Assembly: GCF_000021745.1 (NCBI RefSeq)
Contig: NC_011666.1
Location: 3,561,001-3,625,000 of the forward strand
Length of the DNA stretch: 64,000 nt
Direction: 5' to 3'
From: Methylocella silvestris BL2
GTDB lineage: Bacteria > Pseudomonadota > Alphaproteobacteria > Rhizobiales > Beijerinckiaceae
The position numbers were made by a program, and so were the translations under genes. This document shows positions 17,361-26,397 of this stretch, piece by piece (position 1 is the stretch's first letter; the number at the start of each line of letters is the position of its first letter). The notes below the pieces were generated by a model that was given only the letters and a program-made list of their open reading frames with translations, was not told where the DNA came from and made no database searches.

Positions 17361-17975
17361 TCAACTCTCCGGGACGCGCCCCGGCTCAAGAACAGTCGGC
17401 TGACCGCTCGCGAGCCCTTCTTCGAGCCTTTTGTCGAATTCGGCGAAGTCCAGCCGCACCTCGACGACATTGCCCTCGCCCCGGCGCGCGACGAAGCCGA
17501 GCTCCTCGGCCATGAGCAGCATTTTCCCATTGTCCGGCGAGATATATCCGGTCACCGCGCGAAGGCCGCGGCGGCGGGCGCATTGCAGGATTTCCGTCAT
17601 CAGCCGATAGCCGAGGCCGTGCGCCTTGAAATCCGAGCGCACCATCACGTCATATTCGGCCGTGTCGGATTGCGGCGTGTCCTGGCCGATATGCACGATC
17701 CCGTAGATCTCTTCGGGGCCCGAGTCCGGCAGGCTGGTCGCGACGATGGCGGCGTCCCTCTCCGGATCGAGATGGGCGAACCGCTCCGCCATGTGAGCGG
17801 CGAAGCCGCGCACGGCGCCGAGCAGCCGGAAGCGGATGTCCTCAGGCGAGGCGTGCGAGAACATTTCCTCCAGACGCGCTTGGTCGTCTGGCCGGACGTA
17901 GCGTAGCTGAAAGCGTTCGCCGTCTGGAAGCCTGATGATGTGCTGGCGCTCTGACTGTCTGATCGGCATATTCAT
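17361..17975 (-). CDS. GNAT-family N-acetyltransferase
   Basis: A 204-residue single-domain acetyltransferase. The start PIRQSERQHIIRLPDGERFQLRYVRPDD and the core DVMVRSDFKAHGLGYRLMTEILQ with its acetyl-CoA loop (K-A-H-G-L-G) are GNAT features, and the pattern resembles the acetyltransferase domain of Pat/YfiQ-type protein acetylases. C-terminal EELGFVARRGEGNVVEVRLDF completes the fold. Substrate is unknown. The ATG at 17973-17975 has GAGG about nine bases upstream; a longer N-terminus is possible but does not look family-like. Confidence 0.75.
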   Translation of the reverse strand: MNMPIRQSERQHIIRLPDGERFQLRYVRPDDQARLEEMFSHASPEDIRFRLLGAVRGFAAHMAERFAHLDPERDAAIVATSLPDSGPEEIYGIVHIGQDTPQSDTAEYDVMVRSDFKAHGLGYRLMTEILQCARRRGLRAVTGYISPDNGKMLLMAEELGFVARRGEGNVVEVRLDFAEFDKRLEEGLASGQPTVLEPGRVPES

Positions 17976-18358
17976 GGAGTTGGGCCTCGATTTGACCTGT
18001 CTGATTCCAAACCGCAAGACGCAACAGGCGCATCTTGGCGGCATCAAGCGGCGTCTTCAGCGCATTGGCTTGATGTACTTTGGACCCGGAAGGCGTCACG
18101 GCGCCCCGCCTTTGCGTCTCAGGCTGGGCTCACGACTTTTGTCGCGTCCTCGTTCCGGCCCGCGCTCGACTCGCGGTCGATTGGATCGGGCGGCCTTCTC
18201 CGGTCTCTACGCGAATATGCCCCCGCGCGGCTCACTTCGCAAGTGCAGCATTTACCGAACGGACATCGGCCGCGACGGCGGGCGCGTGCGCCACCCTCTT
18301 GATTCAACGTAAAAAAGCGGCGGAACGTCGCAGCAGTTTCGAGATGGTTAATGTTTCG

Positions 18359-19696
18359 TTAGGCTGCGGCGATCAAATGGAAAAAGCTGCCGCTGACATC
18401 GGCCCGGCGAGACCCTTCCGCGCGCTCCGATCCGCCATGCGCGTCGATCACATGGGCAAAGGGCGGATCCTCGCCGCCGTTCGTTTGCACGGTCGCATAA
18501 TGAAATTCGTGCCCGCGCAGCCGCGCGCCTGCCTCGCCGAGCGGGTGGGGGGCCGCCAGCCTCGCCTCGCGATAGCCAAGATGCAGCGACCGTTTGGCAA
18601 AGCTGAAGCTCGGCGCCAGAAGCCCCGCCATCGCATGGCTCGCGCCCTTCGCATCGATGAGCGATTGCCCCAAGATCATGTAGCCGCCGCATTCGCCGTG
18701 GACCGGCTTCGATTGCGCGAAGGCGCGCAGCCCCGCCATGAATCGCTCCGCCGCGGCGAGTTGCCCCGCGTAAAGCTCCGGGTAGCCGCCGGGCAGCCAG
18801 CAAAGATCGCAATCCGGCGGGGCTTCGTCCGCGAGCGGCGAGAAGAAGACGATCTCGGCCCCGAGCGCGCGCCAGCCTTCCAGAATATGCGGATAGAGAA
18901 AGGAGAAAGCGGCGTCGCGCGCGATGGCGATCCGCTGCGCCGGCGGCGGCAAAGCGGCGATTTTCTTTGACGCGCCCGCGCCCTCCGCGCGCGCAAGCGC
19001 GACGATTGCGTCGAGAGCGCAATGGCCCGCGACAAAGCCGGCGATCTCCTCAAGAAGCGTCTCCAGCCCTGCGATCTCCTGCGCCTGCACAAGGCCGAGA
19101 TGGCGCTCCGGCAGCTCGATTTTTTTGTCGCGCGGCAAGGCGCCGAGGACGGGAACTCCCGTCGCTTCGATCGCATCTGTGGCGAGGCGCCGGTGGCGCT
19201 CGCTTGCGACCCGGTTGAGGATCGCGCCCGCCACTCTTATGCGCGAATCGTAGATTTCACAGCCCTTTACAATGGCCGCGGCCGATTGCGCCTGCCCGCT
19301 CACGTCGACACAAAGCAGGATTGGCCAGCCGAGCGCGGCGGCGACGTCGGCCGACGATCCGGTGCGGCCGGGCGCGCCGCGAACGCCGTCGAACAGCCCC
19401 ATCGAGCCCTCGCACAGCACGAGGTCAGCGGCGCCGTTTCCGTTCTCCGCCGCCCGGCCCGCCAGCCCGCGCAAAAGCTCCGGCGTCATCGCCCAGCTAT
19501 CGAGGTTGACGCTACTCCGTCCCGTCGCGGCGGCATGGAAGGCAGGGTCGATGTAATCCGGCCCGCATTTGGCGGCGCCGACGGCGAGCCCCTTGCTCCT
19601 CAGCGCCCGCATCAAGCCGAGCGTCAGCAGCGTCTTGCCGCTGCCCGAGCGCGGCGCGGCGATCATCAGGCCTGGGACCGGTGCGCCCGCGCTCAT
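18359..19696 (-). CDS. cobB: Cobyrinate a,c-diamide synthase (hydrogenobyrinate a,c-diamide synthase), CobB
   Basis: ATP- and glutamine-dependent amidation of the a and c side chains of hydrogenobyrinate in the aerobic cobalamin pathway. The 445 residues comprise an N-terminal P-loop domain ([19 protein letters not shown] near residues 14-32, then [12 protein letters not shown]) and a C-terminal class I glutamine amidotransferase domain with the nucleophile cysteine in [12 protein letters not shown] and GHEFHYATV near the end. The start codon overlaps the cobM stop by four bases (ATGA), so it is co-translated as the last gene of the riboswitch-led operon. Confidence 0.95.
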   Translation of the reverse strand: MSAGAPVPGLMIAAPRSGSGKTLLTLGLMRALRSKGLAVGAAKCGPDYIDPAFHAAATGRSSVNLDSWAMTPELLRGLAGRAAENGNGAADLVLCEGSMGLFDGVRGAPGRTGSSADVAAALGWPILLCVDVSGQAQSAAAIVKGCEIYDSRIRVAGAILNRVASERHRRLATDAIEATGVPVLGALPRDKKIELPERHLGLVQAQEIAGLETLLEEIAGFVAGHCALDAIVALARAEGAGASKKIAALPPPAQRIAIARDAAFSFLYPHILEGWRALGAEIVFFSPLADEAPPDCDLCWLPGGYPELYAGQLAAAERFMAGLRAFAQSKPVHGECGGYMILGQSLIDAKGASHAMAGLLAPSFSFAKRSLHLGYREARLAAPHPLGEAGARLRGHEFHYATVQTNGGEDPPFAHVIDAHGGSERAEGSRRADVSGSFFHLIAAA

Positions 19697-20454
19697 GGCG
19701 GCCCGCCGCGAAAACGGCGCCTGTAATCGCGGTTATAAAGCGCGCTGTCGCGAAAATCGCGCGCCCCCAGCGCCGGACCGACGAGGATCAGCGCGGTGCG
19801 CTCCATCGGCGCCGCGGCGACCGCTTGCGCGATGGTTGACAGCGTTGCGCGCAGCACGCGCTCGTCCGGCCAGGAGGCGCGATAGACGACGGCGGCGGGG
19901 CAATCGGCGCCATAGAAGGGCGTCAATTCAGCGCACACGCGTTCGATCGCATGGATCGACAGATGTACGGCGAGCGTCGCCCCGGTCGCCGCGAAGGCGC
20001 TCAGCTTCTCACGCTCCGGCATCGACGACGCCCGCCCCGGCGTTCGCGTCAAGACCAGCGATTGCGCGACTTCCGGCAGGGTCAGTTCGCTTTGAAGCGC
20101 GGCGGCGGCTGCGGCGAAAGCCGGCACGCCGGGCGTGATCGTATAAGGAATTTCGAGTTCCTCCAGGCGGCGAAGCTGTTCGCCCATCGCGCTCCAGATC
20201 GAGAGGTCGCCGGAATGCAGCCGGGCGACATCCTCGCCGCGCTTCTGCGCGCGCAGGAATTCCTCGGCGATCTGATCGAGATCGAGCTCGGCCGTGTCGA
20301 CGATCCGGGCGCCGTCCGGGCAATAGCTGAGGATCGCGCGGGGCACCAGCGAGCCGGCGAACAGGCAGACCGGACAGCGGGCGATGAGATCGCGGCCCCG
20401 CACGGTGATGAGGTCCGGCGCGCCGGGCCCGGCGCCGATGAAATGCACGGTCAT
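19693..20454 (-). CDS. cobM: Precorrin-4 C11-methyltransferase, CobM
   Basis: SAM-dependent methylation of precorrin-4 at C11 to precorrin-5. The 253 residues belong to the tetrapyrrole methylase family: the N-terminal [18 protein letters not shown] glycine loop, [31 protein letters not shown] for SAM binding, and [15 protein letters not shown] start at the ATG 20452-20454 immediately before [10 protein letters not shown], since the longer open frame adds 25 residues with no family match. It lies ten bases after cobE and overlaps cobB by four. Confidence 0.95.
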   Translation of the reverse strand: MTVHFIGAGPGAPDLITVRGRDLIARCPVCLFAGSLVPRAILSYCPDGARIVDTAELDLDQIAEEFLRAQKRGEDVARLHSGDLSIWSAMGEQLRRLEELEIPYTITPGVPAFAAAAAALQSELTLPEVAQSLVLTRTPGRASSMPEREKLSAFAATGATLAVHLSIHAIERVCAELTPFYGADCPAAVVYRASWPDERVLRATLSTIAQAVAAAPMERTALILVGPALGARDFRDSALYNRDYRRRFRGGPP

Positions 20455-20464
20455 GGCGCGGCGC

Positions 20465-20848
20465 TCATCGCGGCTCGTTGCTGGCGATGGCGCAGCTTGC
20501 GCCCGCCTCGCTGATGCGGGGGAGCACAAGTCGCGCGCCGGCGCCCGCCCCTGCGAGCGCCGCCGTTTCGGCGAGCGACGGCAGGCCGAACAGCGCCTCG
20601 ACTTTCACGGAACGGGTTTGTGCGCGAGGCGAGGCCTCCTGTAAAAGCTGCGGGGGAAGAAACACCAGAGGCAGGCCGAGCCTCGCCGCGGCGATAAAAA
20701 GGCCGGGCTCGCCGTTCTTGGCGGCGTGAGTAAAGAGGGCCGCTGGCGCTTCCGCGCATCCCGCCCGCAGGATGGCGCGGCGGACCAGCGTCTCGATCGC
20801 CTCGCCGGGGCAGTTTCTTTTGCAGCCGACGCCGATCGCGAGCGTCAT
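20465..20848 (-). CDS. cobE: CobE, cobalamin biosynthesis protein (CbiG C-terminal-like)
   Basis: A 127-residue protein of the CobE/CbiG C-terminal family. The start [19 protein letters not shown] and the central [17 protein letters not shown] are typical. CobE is linked to the aerobic pathway around the ring contraction and methyl transfer steps; its exact chemistry is uncertain. The gene overlaps the cobL stop by four bases and precedes cobM, consistent with coupled translation. Confidence 0.9.
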   Translation of the reverse strand: MTLAIGVGCKRNCPGEAIETLVRRAILRAGCAEAPAALFTHAAKNGEPGLFIAAARLGLPLVFLPPQLLQEASPRAQTRSVKVEALFGLPSLAETAALAGAGAGARLVLPRISEAGASCAIASNEPR

Positions 20849-22086
20849 GTCGCCATTCCCTCAACTTTTGTGATCGCCCATTGTGTGATGGGCATGGACG
20901 GCCGCCAGCCGAAAAAGCCGCCGAGTTTTTCGGCACGCGTTACGCTCAGCCGCGTCAGTTCGCCGCCCATCGCCTGAAAACGCGCCAAAAGCTCGGCTTC
21001 GGCTTCGAGCGTGACGGCGTTGACGACGAAGCGTCCGCCGGGCTCCAGCGCGGCGAAAGCTTCATCGAGGAGGTTCGGGTCGCTCGATCCGCCGCCGACA
21101 AAAATCGCGTGCGGCCGCGGCAGACCATCGAAGGCCGCCGGCGCCTTGCCTTCGACGATTTTGATCTGGGGCGCGCCGAGAGTCTTGGCGTTGCGGCCGA
21201 TCCGCGCCGCGCGCTCGGCGTGGGCCTCGATGGCGATGGCGCGATTGGCCGGATCGAGGCGCAGCCATTCGATCGCCACCGAGCCGGAGCCGGAGCCGAC
21301 ATCCCAAAGCAGATCGCCGCGTCTCGGCGCCAGCGCCGACAGGCTCGCCGCGCGGATTTCGCGCTTGGTCAATTGGCCGTCATGCTCAAACAGCGAATCG
21401 TCGAGTCCATTCGATATCGGAATAAAATTTTCGCGCGGCTCTGACGTGAGCTCCACGGCGACGAGATTGAGCGGGTCTATGTCGACAAGGTCAAATTGAT
21501 CTGCCTCGACGGCGCGGATTTTTTCACGCGGCCCGCCGAGCGCTTCCAGTACATGGATCATGGAGCGCCCAAGACCCCTCTCACGCAAAAGCGCGGCGAT
21601 TTTTGCCGGCGTCGACCCGTCCCAGGAAAGGCAGAGGATTTTTGCGCCCGGCTGGAGCGCCGGAATGATCCGCTCGAAATCCCGGCCATGCAGGGAGAGG
21701 AGCGCGCAATCCTGCAGGCTCCAGGCGAGGCGGGCTGCGGCGAGGCTGAAGGAGGACGGCGCCGGGAGGCAGATCATCTCGCCGCGCGGGACATGCGCCG
21801 AAAGCAGCGCGCCGACGCCATAGAAGAAGGGGTCGCCGGAGGCGAGCACGCAGATCCTTTGGCCGCGCCGGGAGAGAATCTCCGGCAGCGCCGCCTCGAT
21901 TGGCGAGGGCCAGGCCATGGTTTGCGCTTTGAGCGGCCCCGCGAGTTTCAGATGGCGCGCGCCGCCGATGACGAATGAGGCTTGCGCCAATTTCTCCCGC
22001 GCGGCAGGGATGAGGCTTGGGGCCCCGTCTTCGCCGATGCCAATGAGAGCGAGCCAGGGCGCGGCGACGTCGGGCGAGGAGGTCAT
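20845..22086 (-). CDS. cobL: Precorrin-6Y C5,15-methyltransferase (decarboxylating), CobL
   Basis: Bifunctional enzyme that methylates precorrin-6B at C5 and C15 and decarboxylates the C12 acetate. The N-terminal half is a CbiE-type tetrapyrrole methylase (ALIGIGEDGAPSLIPAARE, ICVLASGDPFFYGVGALL), and the C-terminal half a CbiT-type Rossmann methyltransferase (LLWDVGSGSGSVAIEWLRL, then IFVGGGSSDPNLLDEAFAAL). Length 413 residues fits fused CobL. The start lies 32 bases from cobK, which runs on the opposite strand, so a promoter for one or both may lie in or near that short gap. Confidence 0.95.
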   Translation of the reverse strand: MTSSPDVAAPWLALIGIGEDGAPSLIPAAREKLAQASFVIGGARHLKLAGPLKAQTMAWPSPIEAALPEILSRRGQRICVLASGDPFFYGVGALLSAHVPRGEMICLPAPSSFSLAAARLAWSLQDCALLSLHGRDFERIIPALQPGAKILCLSWDGSTPAKIAALLRERGLGRSMIHVLEALGGPREKIRAVEADQFDLVDIDPLNLVAVELTSEPRENFIPISNGLDDSLFEHDGQLTKREIRAASLSALAPRRGDLLWDVGSGSGSVAIEWLRLDPANRAIAIEAHAERAARIGRNAKTLGAPQIKIVEGKAPAAFDGLPRPHAIFVGGGSSDPNLLDEAFAALEPGGRFVVNAVTLEAEAELLARFQAMGGELTRLSVTRAEKLGGFFGWRPSMPITQWAITKVEGMAT

Positions 22087-22118
22087 GGCGTAGCGAAGCC
22101 AGGACTGCGGAGAGAAGG

Positions 22119-22880
22119 ATGCGCGTTCTTATTCTCGGCGGCACGGCTGAAGCGAGCGCCCTTGCGGCTCTGCTCGCCGGACTGCCCGACATCGCGCCGA
22201 TCCTGTCGCTCGCCGGGCGCACCGCCGCCCCCGTTAAGGCGCCGATTCCGATGCGAATCGGCGGCTTCGGCGGAGCGGCCGGCCTCGCGCGCTACATCGC
22301 GGAAGAGTGCGTCGATCTTTTGGTCGACGCCACTCATCCTTTCGCCGCCGAGATATCGCGCAATGCCGCCAGCGCGGCGTCGGCGCGCACAATTCCGCTG
22401 GTCGTCGTGGGCCGCCCGCCCTGGATCGCGCAGCCCGGCGACCGCTGGATTGCGGCCGGCGATATGGCGGAGGCCGCCGCTCTCCTCGGCGCGACCCGCC
22501 GGCGCGTTTTTCTCGCCATCGGCCGGCTGCAGCTTGCCGCCTTCGAGGCGGCGCCGCAGCATTTCTATCTGATCCGCGGCATCGAGCCCATTTCGCCGAA
22601 GCTGCCGGACTACCGCTTCATCAGCGCGCGCGGGCCGTTTGAGGCGGAGGCGGAGCGGCGGCTTCTGAAGCAAGAGCGGATCGACATCGTGGTCGCCAAG
22701 AACAGCGGCTCCCAATCGGTTTACGGCAAGATCGAAGCGGCGCGTGAGCTGGGACTGCCCGTCGTCATGGTCGAGCGCCCGCCCCAGCAGGTCGAGGTCA
22801 AAACTCCGGCCGAGGCTCTGGATCTGATCCTTCGCCATCGCGCGATTCATGAGGCCGCCCTCGCGCCGCGCGGCGTATAG
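22119..22880 (+). CDS. cobK: Precorrin-6A reductase, CobK
   Basis: NADPH-dependent reduction of precorrin-6A to precorrin-6B (dihydro form). The 253 residues start RVLILGGTAEASALAALLAG, the nucleotide-binding start of CobK, and contain LVDATHPFAAEISRNAA, HFYLIRGIEP and DIVVAKNSGSQSVYGKIEAA, which are family hallmarks. It is the only gene of the main cob block on the plus strand: divergent from cobL with a 32-base gap and convergent with cobJ, whose last 34 bases it overlaps. Confidence 0.95.
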   Translation: MRVLILGGTAEASALAALLAGLPDIAPILSLAGRTAAPVKAPIPMRIGGFGGAAGLARYIAEECVDLLVDATHPFAAEISRNAASAASARTIPLVVVGRPPWIAQPGDRWIAAGDMAEAAALLGATRRRVFLAIGRLQLAAFEAAPQHFYLIRGIEPISPKLPDYRFISARGPFEAEAERRLLKQERIDIVVAKNSGSQSVYGKIEAARELGLPVVMVERPPQQVEVKTPAEALDLILRHRAIHEAALAPRGV

Positions 22881-23626
22881 ACAAAAGGCGCGCCGTTCGG
22901 GCGGCGCAGCAGGCGCGTTCCGCTCGACCCGACGATGACCAGCGTCGCCATATCGGCGAGATCCGGGTCCGCGTCGCCAAGGTCGCAGAGGGTGATGCGC
23001 TCATCCGCCCGTCCGATCGCCCGCGCAAAGATCACCGGGGTCGCCGGCGACTTCAGCTTGCGCAAAAGGGCGAAGGCGCCGCGGATCTGCTCGCGCCGCG
23101 TGTGGGAGGCAGGATTATAGAGCGCCATGACGAAATCGGCGTCGGCGGCCGCCGCCAACCTCTTTTCGACGAGCGCCCAGGGTTTTAGATTGTCGGAGAG
23201 GGAGATGGCGCAGAAATCATGGCCGAGCGGGGCGCCGAGCCGGGCGGCTGCGGCCTGCATCGCCGATATGCCGGGAGAGACGGTGACGTCGATCTCGCGC
23301 CAGCCCGGCTCGCCATCCTCGATCGCTTCAAACACCGCTGCGGCCATGGCGAAAATGCCGGGATCTCCCCCCGAGACCACGGCGACGCGCCGGCCTTCGC
23401 CCGCCAGCCGAAGGGCGGCGCGGGCGCGATCGAGCTCCACCCTGTTGTCGCTCGCATGGCGCGCTTGTCCGGGCACAAGCTCGCAGCGATCGAGATAGGG
23501 CGCATAGCCGACGAGATCGGAGGCCGCATGGATGAGGCGCGCCGCCTCCGGCGTCACCCAATCCGCAAACCCAGGGCCGATGCCGACGACGCTCAGCGAA
23601 CCGGACGATGGCGAAGCCGCGGTCAT
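22847..23626 (-). CDS. cobJ: Precorrin-3B C17-methyltransferase, CobJ
   Basis: SAM-dependent methylation at C17 with ring contraction, giving precorrin-4. The 259 residues carry the tetrapyrrole methylase core (LSVVGIGPGFADWVTPEA, VAVVSGGDPGIFAMAAAV, TVSPGISAMQAAAARLGAP) and the CobJ-specific HDFCAISLSDNLKPWALVE. Its start overlaps the cobI stop by four bases, and its end overlaps convergent cobK by 34 bases. Confidence 0.95.
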   Translation of the reverse strand: MTAASPSSGSLSVVGIGPGFADWVTPEAARLIHAASDLVGYAPYLDRCELVPGQARHASDNRVELDRARAALRLAGEGRRVAVVSGGDPGIFAMAAAVFEAIEDGEPGWREIDVTVSPGISAMQAAAARLGAPLGHDFCAISLSDNLKPWALVEKRLAAAADADFVMALYNPASHTRREQIRGAFALLRKLKSPATPVIFARAIGRADERITLCDLGDADPDLADMATLVIVGSSGTRLLRRPNGAPFVYTPRGARAAS

Positions 23627-24366
23627 GGCCGCCGTCCCTCGCCGGGAATGAGGATCATCGAGAAATAGGGCGCGAGATCGTCGGTCTTTTCGTCCAGCGG
23701 AATGATCCGCTCGGCGGCTTGCGTGCCATGCTCGACATAGATCGCCGCGCTCGAACGGCCGGCCTCAAGAATCGCGGCCCTGACCTTACCGAGATTCGCG
23801 CCGAGTTTTATGATGATCGCAGCGTCGCAGGCGCCGAGGAGCCGGGCGAGATCCGGCCCGCCGAGCGTTCCCGGCAGCACGCTCAGCACATCGTCGCCCC
23901 AGGTGATCGGCAGTTTCGCCGCGCTCCAGCAGCCGGACATGCCGGTGACGCCCGGCACGACTTCGACGCAGAAGCGGTCCTTCAGCCGCACATAAAGATG
24001 CATGAAGGAGCCGTAGAACAGCGGGTCGCCCTCGCAGACCAGCGCCACGTCGCGGCCGGCCGAAAGATGGCCGGCGATCTCCTCGGCGGCGTTGGCGTAA
24101 AAGGCGCCCAGCGTCTCGACATAGACGGGGTCCTGGAAATGGCGCTCCGTCGTCATGGGATAGAGCAGGGCGAGCTCCGTCGAGGCGGGGCTGAGCCAGC
24201 TTTCGAGGATCGCGCGGGCCTGTCCGCGCCGGCCCTTTTTGGCGAAATAGGCGACGACCGGCGCGGCTTTCAAAATCTTCACGGCCTTGACGGTCAAAAG
24301 GTCCGGGTCGCCTGGCCCGAGCCCGACGCCGTACAGCCGGCCAATGGGAGGCGAGCTTGTGGTCAT
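23623..24366 (-). CDS. cobI: Precorrin-2 C20-methyltransferase, CobI
   Basis: SAM-dependent methylation of precorrin-2 at C20 to precorrin-3A, the committed step to corrins. The 247 residues show GRLYGVGLGPGDPDLLTVKA, DVALVCEGDPLFYGSFMHL and VEVVPGVTGMSGCWSAAKLP, as expected of CobI/CbiL. The start overlaps the cobH stop by four bases. Its substrate precorrin-2 must be made by a uroporphyrinogen-III methyltransferase encoded outside the window. Confidence 0.95.
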   Translation of the reverse strand: MTTSSPPIGRLYGVGLGPGDPDLLTVKAVKILKAAPVVAYFAKKGRRGQARAILESWLSPASTELALLYPMTTERHFQDPVYVETLGAFYANAAEEIAGHLSAGRDVALVCEGDPLFYGSFMHLYVRLKDRFCVEVVPGVTGMSGCWSAAKLPITWGDDVLSVLPGTLGGPDLARLLGACDAAIIIKLGANLGKVRAAILEAGRSSAAIYVEHGTQAAERIIPLDEKTDDLAPYFSMILIPGEGRRP

Positions 24367-25010
24367 TCGGCCTCGCCCGCCAGCGCGTTGAGGGCGCCCG
24401 CCGTCATGGCGCTGCCGCCCTTGCGTCCCCGCACCGTGATGAAGGGCGCCTGCGCCGTCTCGATCAGCGCCTCTTTCGATTCGGCCGCCCCGACGAAGCC
24501 GACGGGCATGCCGATGATGCAGGCCGGGCGCAGCGGCAAGCGCTCCAGGAGGTTCAAGAGGCGAAACAGGGCAGTCGGCGCATTGCCGATGGCGACGATT
24601 GCGCCATCGAGGCGGTCGCTCCAGAGTTCGATTGCGGCGGCGCTGCGCGTATCGCCGAGATTTTTCGCCAGCATCGCGACAGACGGATGATCGAGCGTGC
24701 AGATCACCTCATTGCGGTTGGGCAACCGGGCGCGAGTCACCCCTTCGGCGACCATTTTCGAATCGCACAGGATCGGCGCGCCCTCGCGCAAGGCGGCCCG
24801 CGCGCGGGTTGCGGCGCCCGGCGAAAAGACAAGGTCGGCGGCGATCTCGACCATGCCGCAGGCATGGATCACCCGCACCGCGACGATCTCCTCATCCGCG
24901 GAAAAGCGCGAAAGATCGGCTTCGGCCCGGATCGTCGCGAAGGAGCGGCGGTAGATTTCCGCGCCGTCGCGCAGATAGTCGAAGCGGCCTTGCTGTTGCT
25001 CTGCGCTCAT
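24363..25010 (-). CDS. cobH: Precorrin-8X methylmutase, CobH
   Basis: Moves the methyl group from C11 to C12, turning precorrin-8X into hydrogenobyrinic acid. The 215 residues contain YRRSFATIRAEADLSRF, then AVRVIHACGMVEIAADLVFS with the catalytic histidine, PILCDSKMVAEGVTRARLP and GMPVGFVGAAESKEAL. All are standard for CobH/CbiC. It starts 115 bases after the cobG stop; that gap holds a dispersed palindrome, unlike the overlapping junctions of the neighbours. Confidence 0.95.
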   Translation of the reverse strand: MSAEQQQGRFDYLRDGAEIYRRSFATIRAEADLSRFSADEEIVAVRVIHACGMVEIAADLVFSPGAATRARAALREGAPILCDSKMVAEGVTRARLPNRNEVICTLDHPSVAMLAKNLGDTRSAAAIELWSDRLDGAIVAIGNAPTALFRLLNLLERLPLRPACIIGMPVGFVGAAESKEALIETAQAPFITVRGRKGGSAMTAGALNALAGEAE

Positions 25011-25042
25011 CTGCTCGCTGCTGCTGCGCGCGCGCCGGCGCT

Positions 25043-25135
25043 CGAGATCACGATGATTTTGGACCGATTCGGACCAAAACCGCGAAACGCGATCGATTTA
25101 AAAAGTCCGGAGCATGATGCCGGCGTCATGTGCTG
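25043..25135 (+). repeat. Dispersed intergenic palindrome, copy A, inside the cob operon
   Basis: Consists of GATCACGATGATTTTGGACC, TTCGGACCAAAAC, CGCGATCGATTTAAAAAGTC and a second inverted repeat CATGATGCCGGCGTCATG (25113-25130). The same modules in the same order recur at 47393-47520 and 17255-17328. The right end reaches the last bases of cobG. Repeats of this style are widespread in Rhizobiales genomes. Confidence 0.6.
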
Positions 25136-26397
25136 GCCATGGCGTGCAACAAATCCCGCGCGGCCGTCAATGAGAGATTTCGGCTAGACGCCGCGTCAAA
25201 GGGCGAGCCGTCGAGAACGAGATCGTAAAGCCCGTCATGGGCGACCAGCGTCAGCGGCGCTTCGCGTGGCCGGGCGCAGCCCTTGGCGCAGCCCGAGACA
25301 TGCAGGGCGAGGCCGTCGGGGTAAAGCTGTCGCGCGAGCGCCGCGAGCGCCAGCGCGTCCGTATGCGTTGCCGTCGTGCCCCGCGTGCAGGCCGGCGCGC
25401 CGCCGCAGGCCGCGACGCCGAGCCGCTTGTCGTCGGGGGAGACGATGAAGCCGGCCGCGTGAAAATATTCTGCGAGCGCGTCTGCGCCTTTGGGCGCAAC
25501 GCCGGGCAGAACGAGCGCCCGCCATGGCGTCAGACGGATCTCGCCGCGCCCATGTACCTGCGCCGCGTCGGCCGCCGCCGCCAGCATATTTGCGGAGAGG
25601 CGCCCGAACGGCGCAGCAGCTCCGAAGCAGAAAAGATCGCCGAAGCGCAATAGCCCGACCGGCGGCGCCGGCGCAGGGCGGGGCGGCGCCCATGCTTGCT
25701 GCGTGGCCGGTCGGCCTGCGGCGGCGGCGAGCGCAGCGAGTCCGCCTCCAGAAATGATGTCCATCATTCTTCGCGGCGGCTCGGGCATCGCGCCGCCGAC
25801 GTCCAAAAAAGCGCGGGCGATCTTGAGCGCTGTCGCCACAATTTCGTCCCGCGCGCAGGAGCCAATGCCGACGGCGTCGGCGCCGAGCGCGATGTCGAAT
25901 TTTTCGCGCGGCTCGTCGAAGGCGAAGCGAACGTCGGTTATCTCATCACAGAGCGAAAGCGGGCCGCCGTCGTCGATCAGGAAGCCGAATTTTCCGGGCA
26001 GGCGGTGGAGGCCTGTTGCTTCGATGAGCGCAGCTTCGAGCGCGGCGCCAATCGGCGTCACATCCACCCGGCCGCAAACTCCGGAGAGCGGGCTGATCAT
26101 GACATTGCGCACCGATTCCGCGGCGGCGTCGCGGTCGATCAGGCCAAGCCGATCGAGTTCGGCGAGAAGATCCGGCAGGCGCTCCAGCGTCACACCGCGC
26201 AACTGTAGATTTGCGCGAGACGTCAGCTCGCATTGACTATTGCCGAACCTGTTTGCGGCGGCGGCGATCGCGCGCGCCGTTTCCGTCGGCAGGCGGGCGC
26301 CGCTGATGCGGAGCCGCGCGATCAGCCCGTCGCGCGCCTGCATCGGCGCGAGCGCGCCGGGACACCAGCCCTTGCGAAGCTCCGCGCGCGTCAACAT
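25126..26397 (-). CDS. cobG: Precorrin-3B synthase, CobG (siroheme/Fe-S oxygenase-like)
   Basis: Oxygen-dependent formation of precorrin-3B, the step that marks the aerobic pathway. The 423 residues follow the nitrite/sulfite reductase fold: KGWCPGALAPMQARDGLIARL, SQCELTSRANLQLRGV, and the cluster-binding segment ACGGAPACTRG with LHVSGCAKGCARP near residues 345-400, which supplies the cysteines for a 4Fe-4S centre. The start overlaps the cobN end by seven bases. Its presence implies synthesis under oxic conditions. Confidence 0.93.
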   Translation of the reverse strand: MLTRAELRKGWCPGALAPMQARDGLIARLRISGARLPTETARAIAAAANRFGNSQCELTSRANLQLRGVTLERLPDLLAELDRLGLIDRDAAAESVRNVMISPLSGVCGRVDVTPIGAALEAALIEATGLHRLPGKFGFLIDDGGPLSLCDEITDVRFAFDEPREKFDIALGADAVGIGSCARDEIVATALKIARAFLDVGGAMPEPPRRMMDIISGGGLAALAAAAGRPATQQAWAPPRPAPAPPVGLLRFGDLFCFGAAAPFGRLSANMLAAAADAAQVHGRGEIRLTPWRALVLPGVAPKGADALAEYFHAAGFIVSPDDKRLGVAACGGAPACTRGTTATHTDALALAALARQLYPDGLALHVSGCAKGCARPREAPLTLVAHDGLYDLVLDGSPFDAASSRNLSLTAARDLLHAMAST

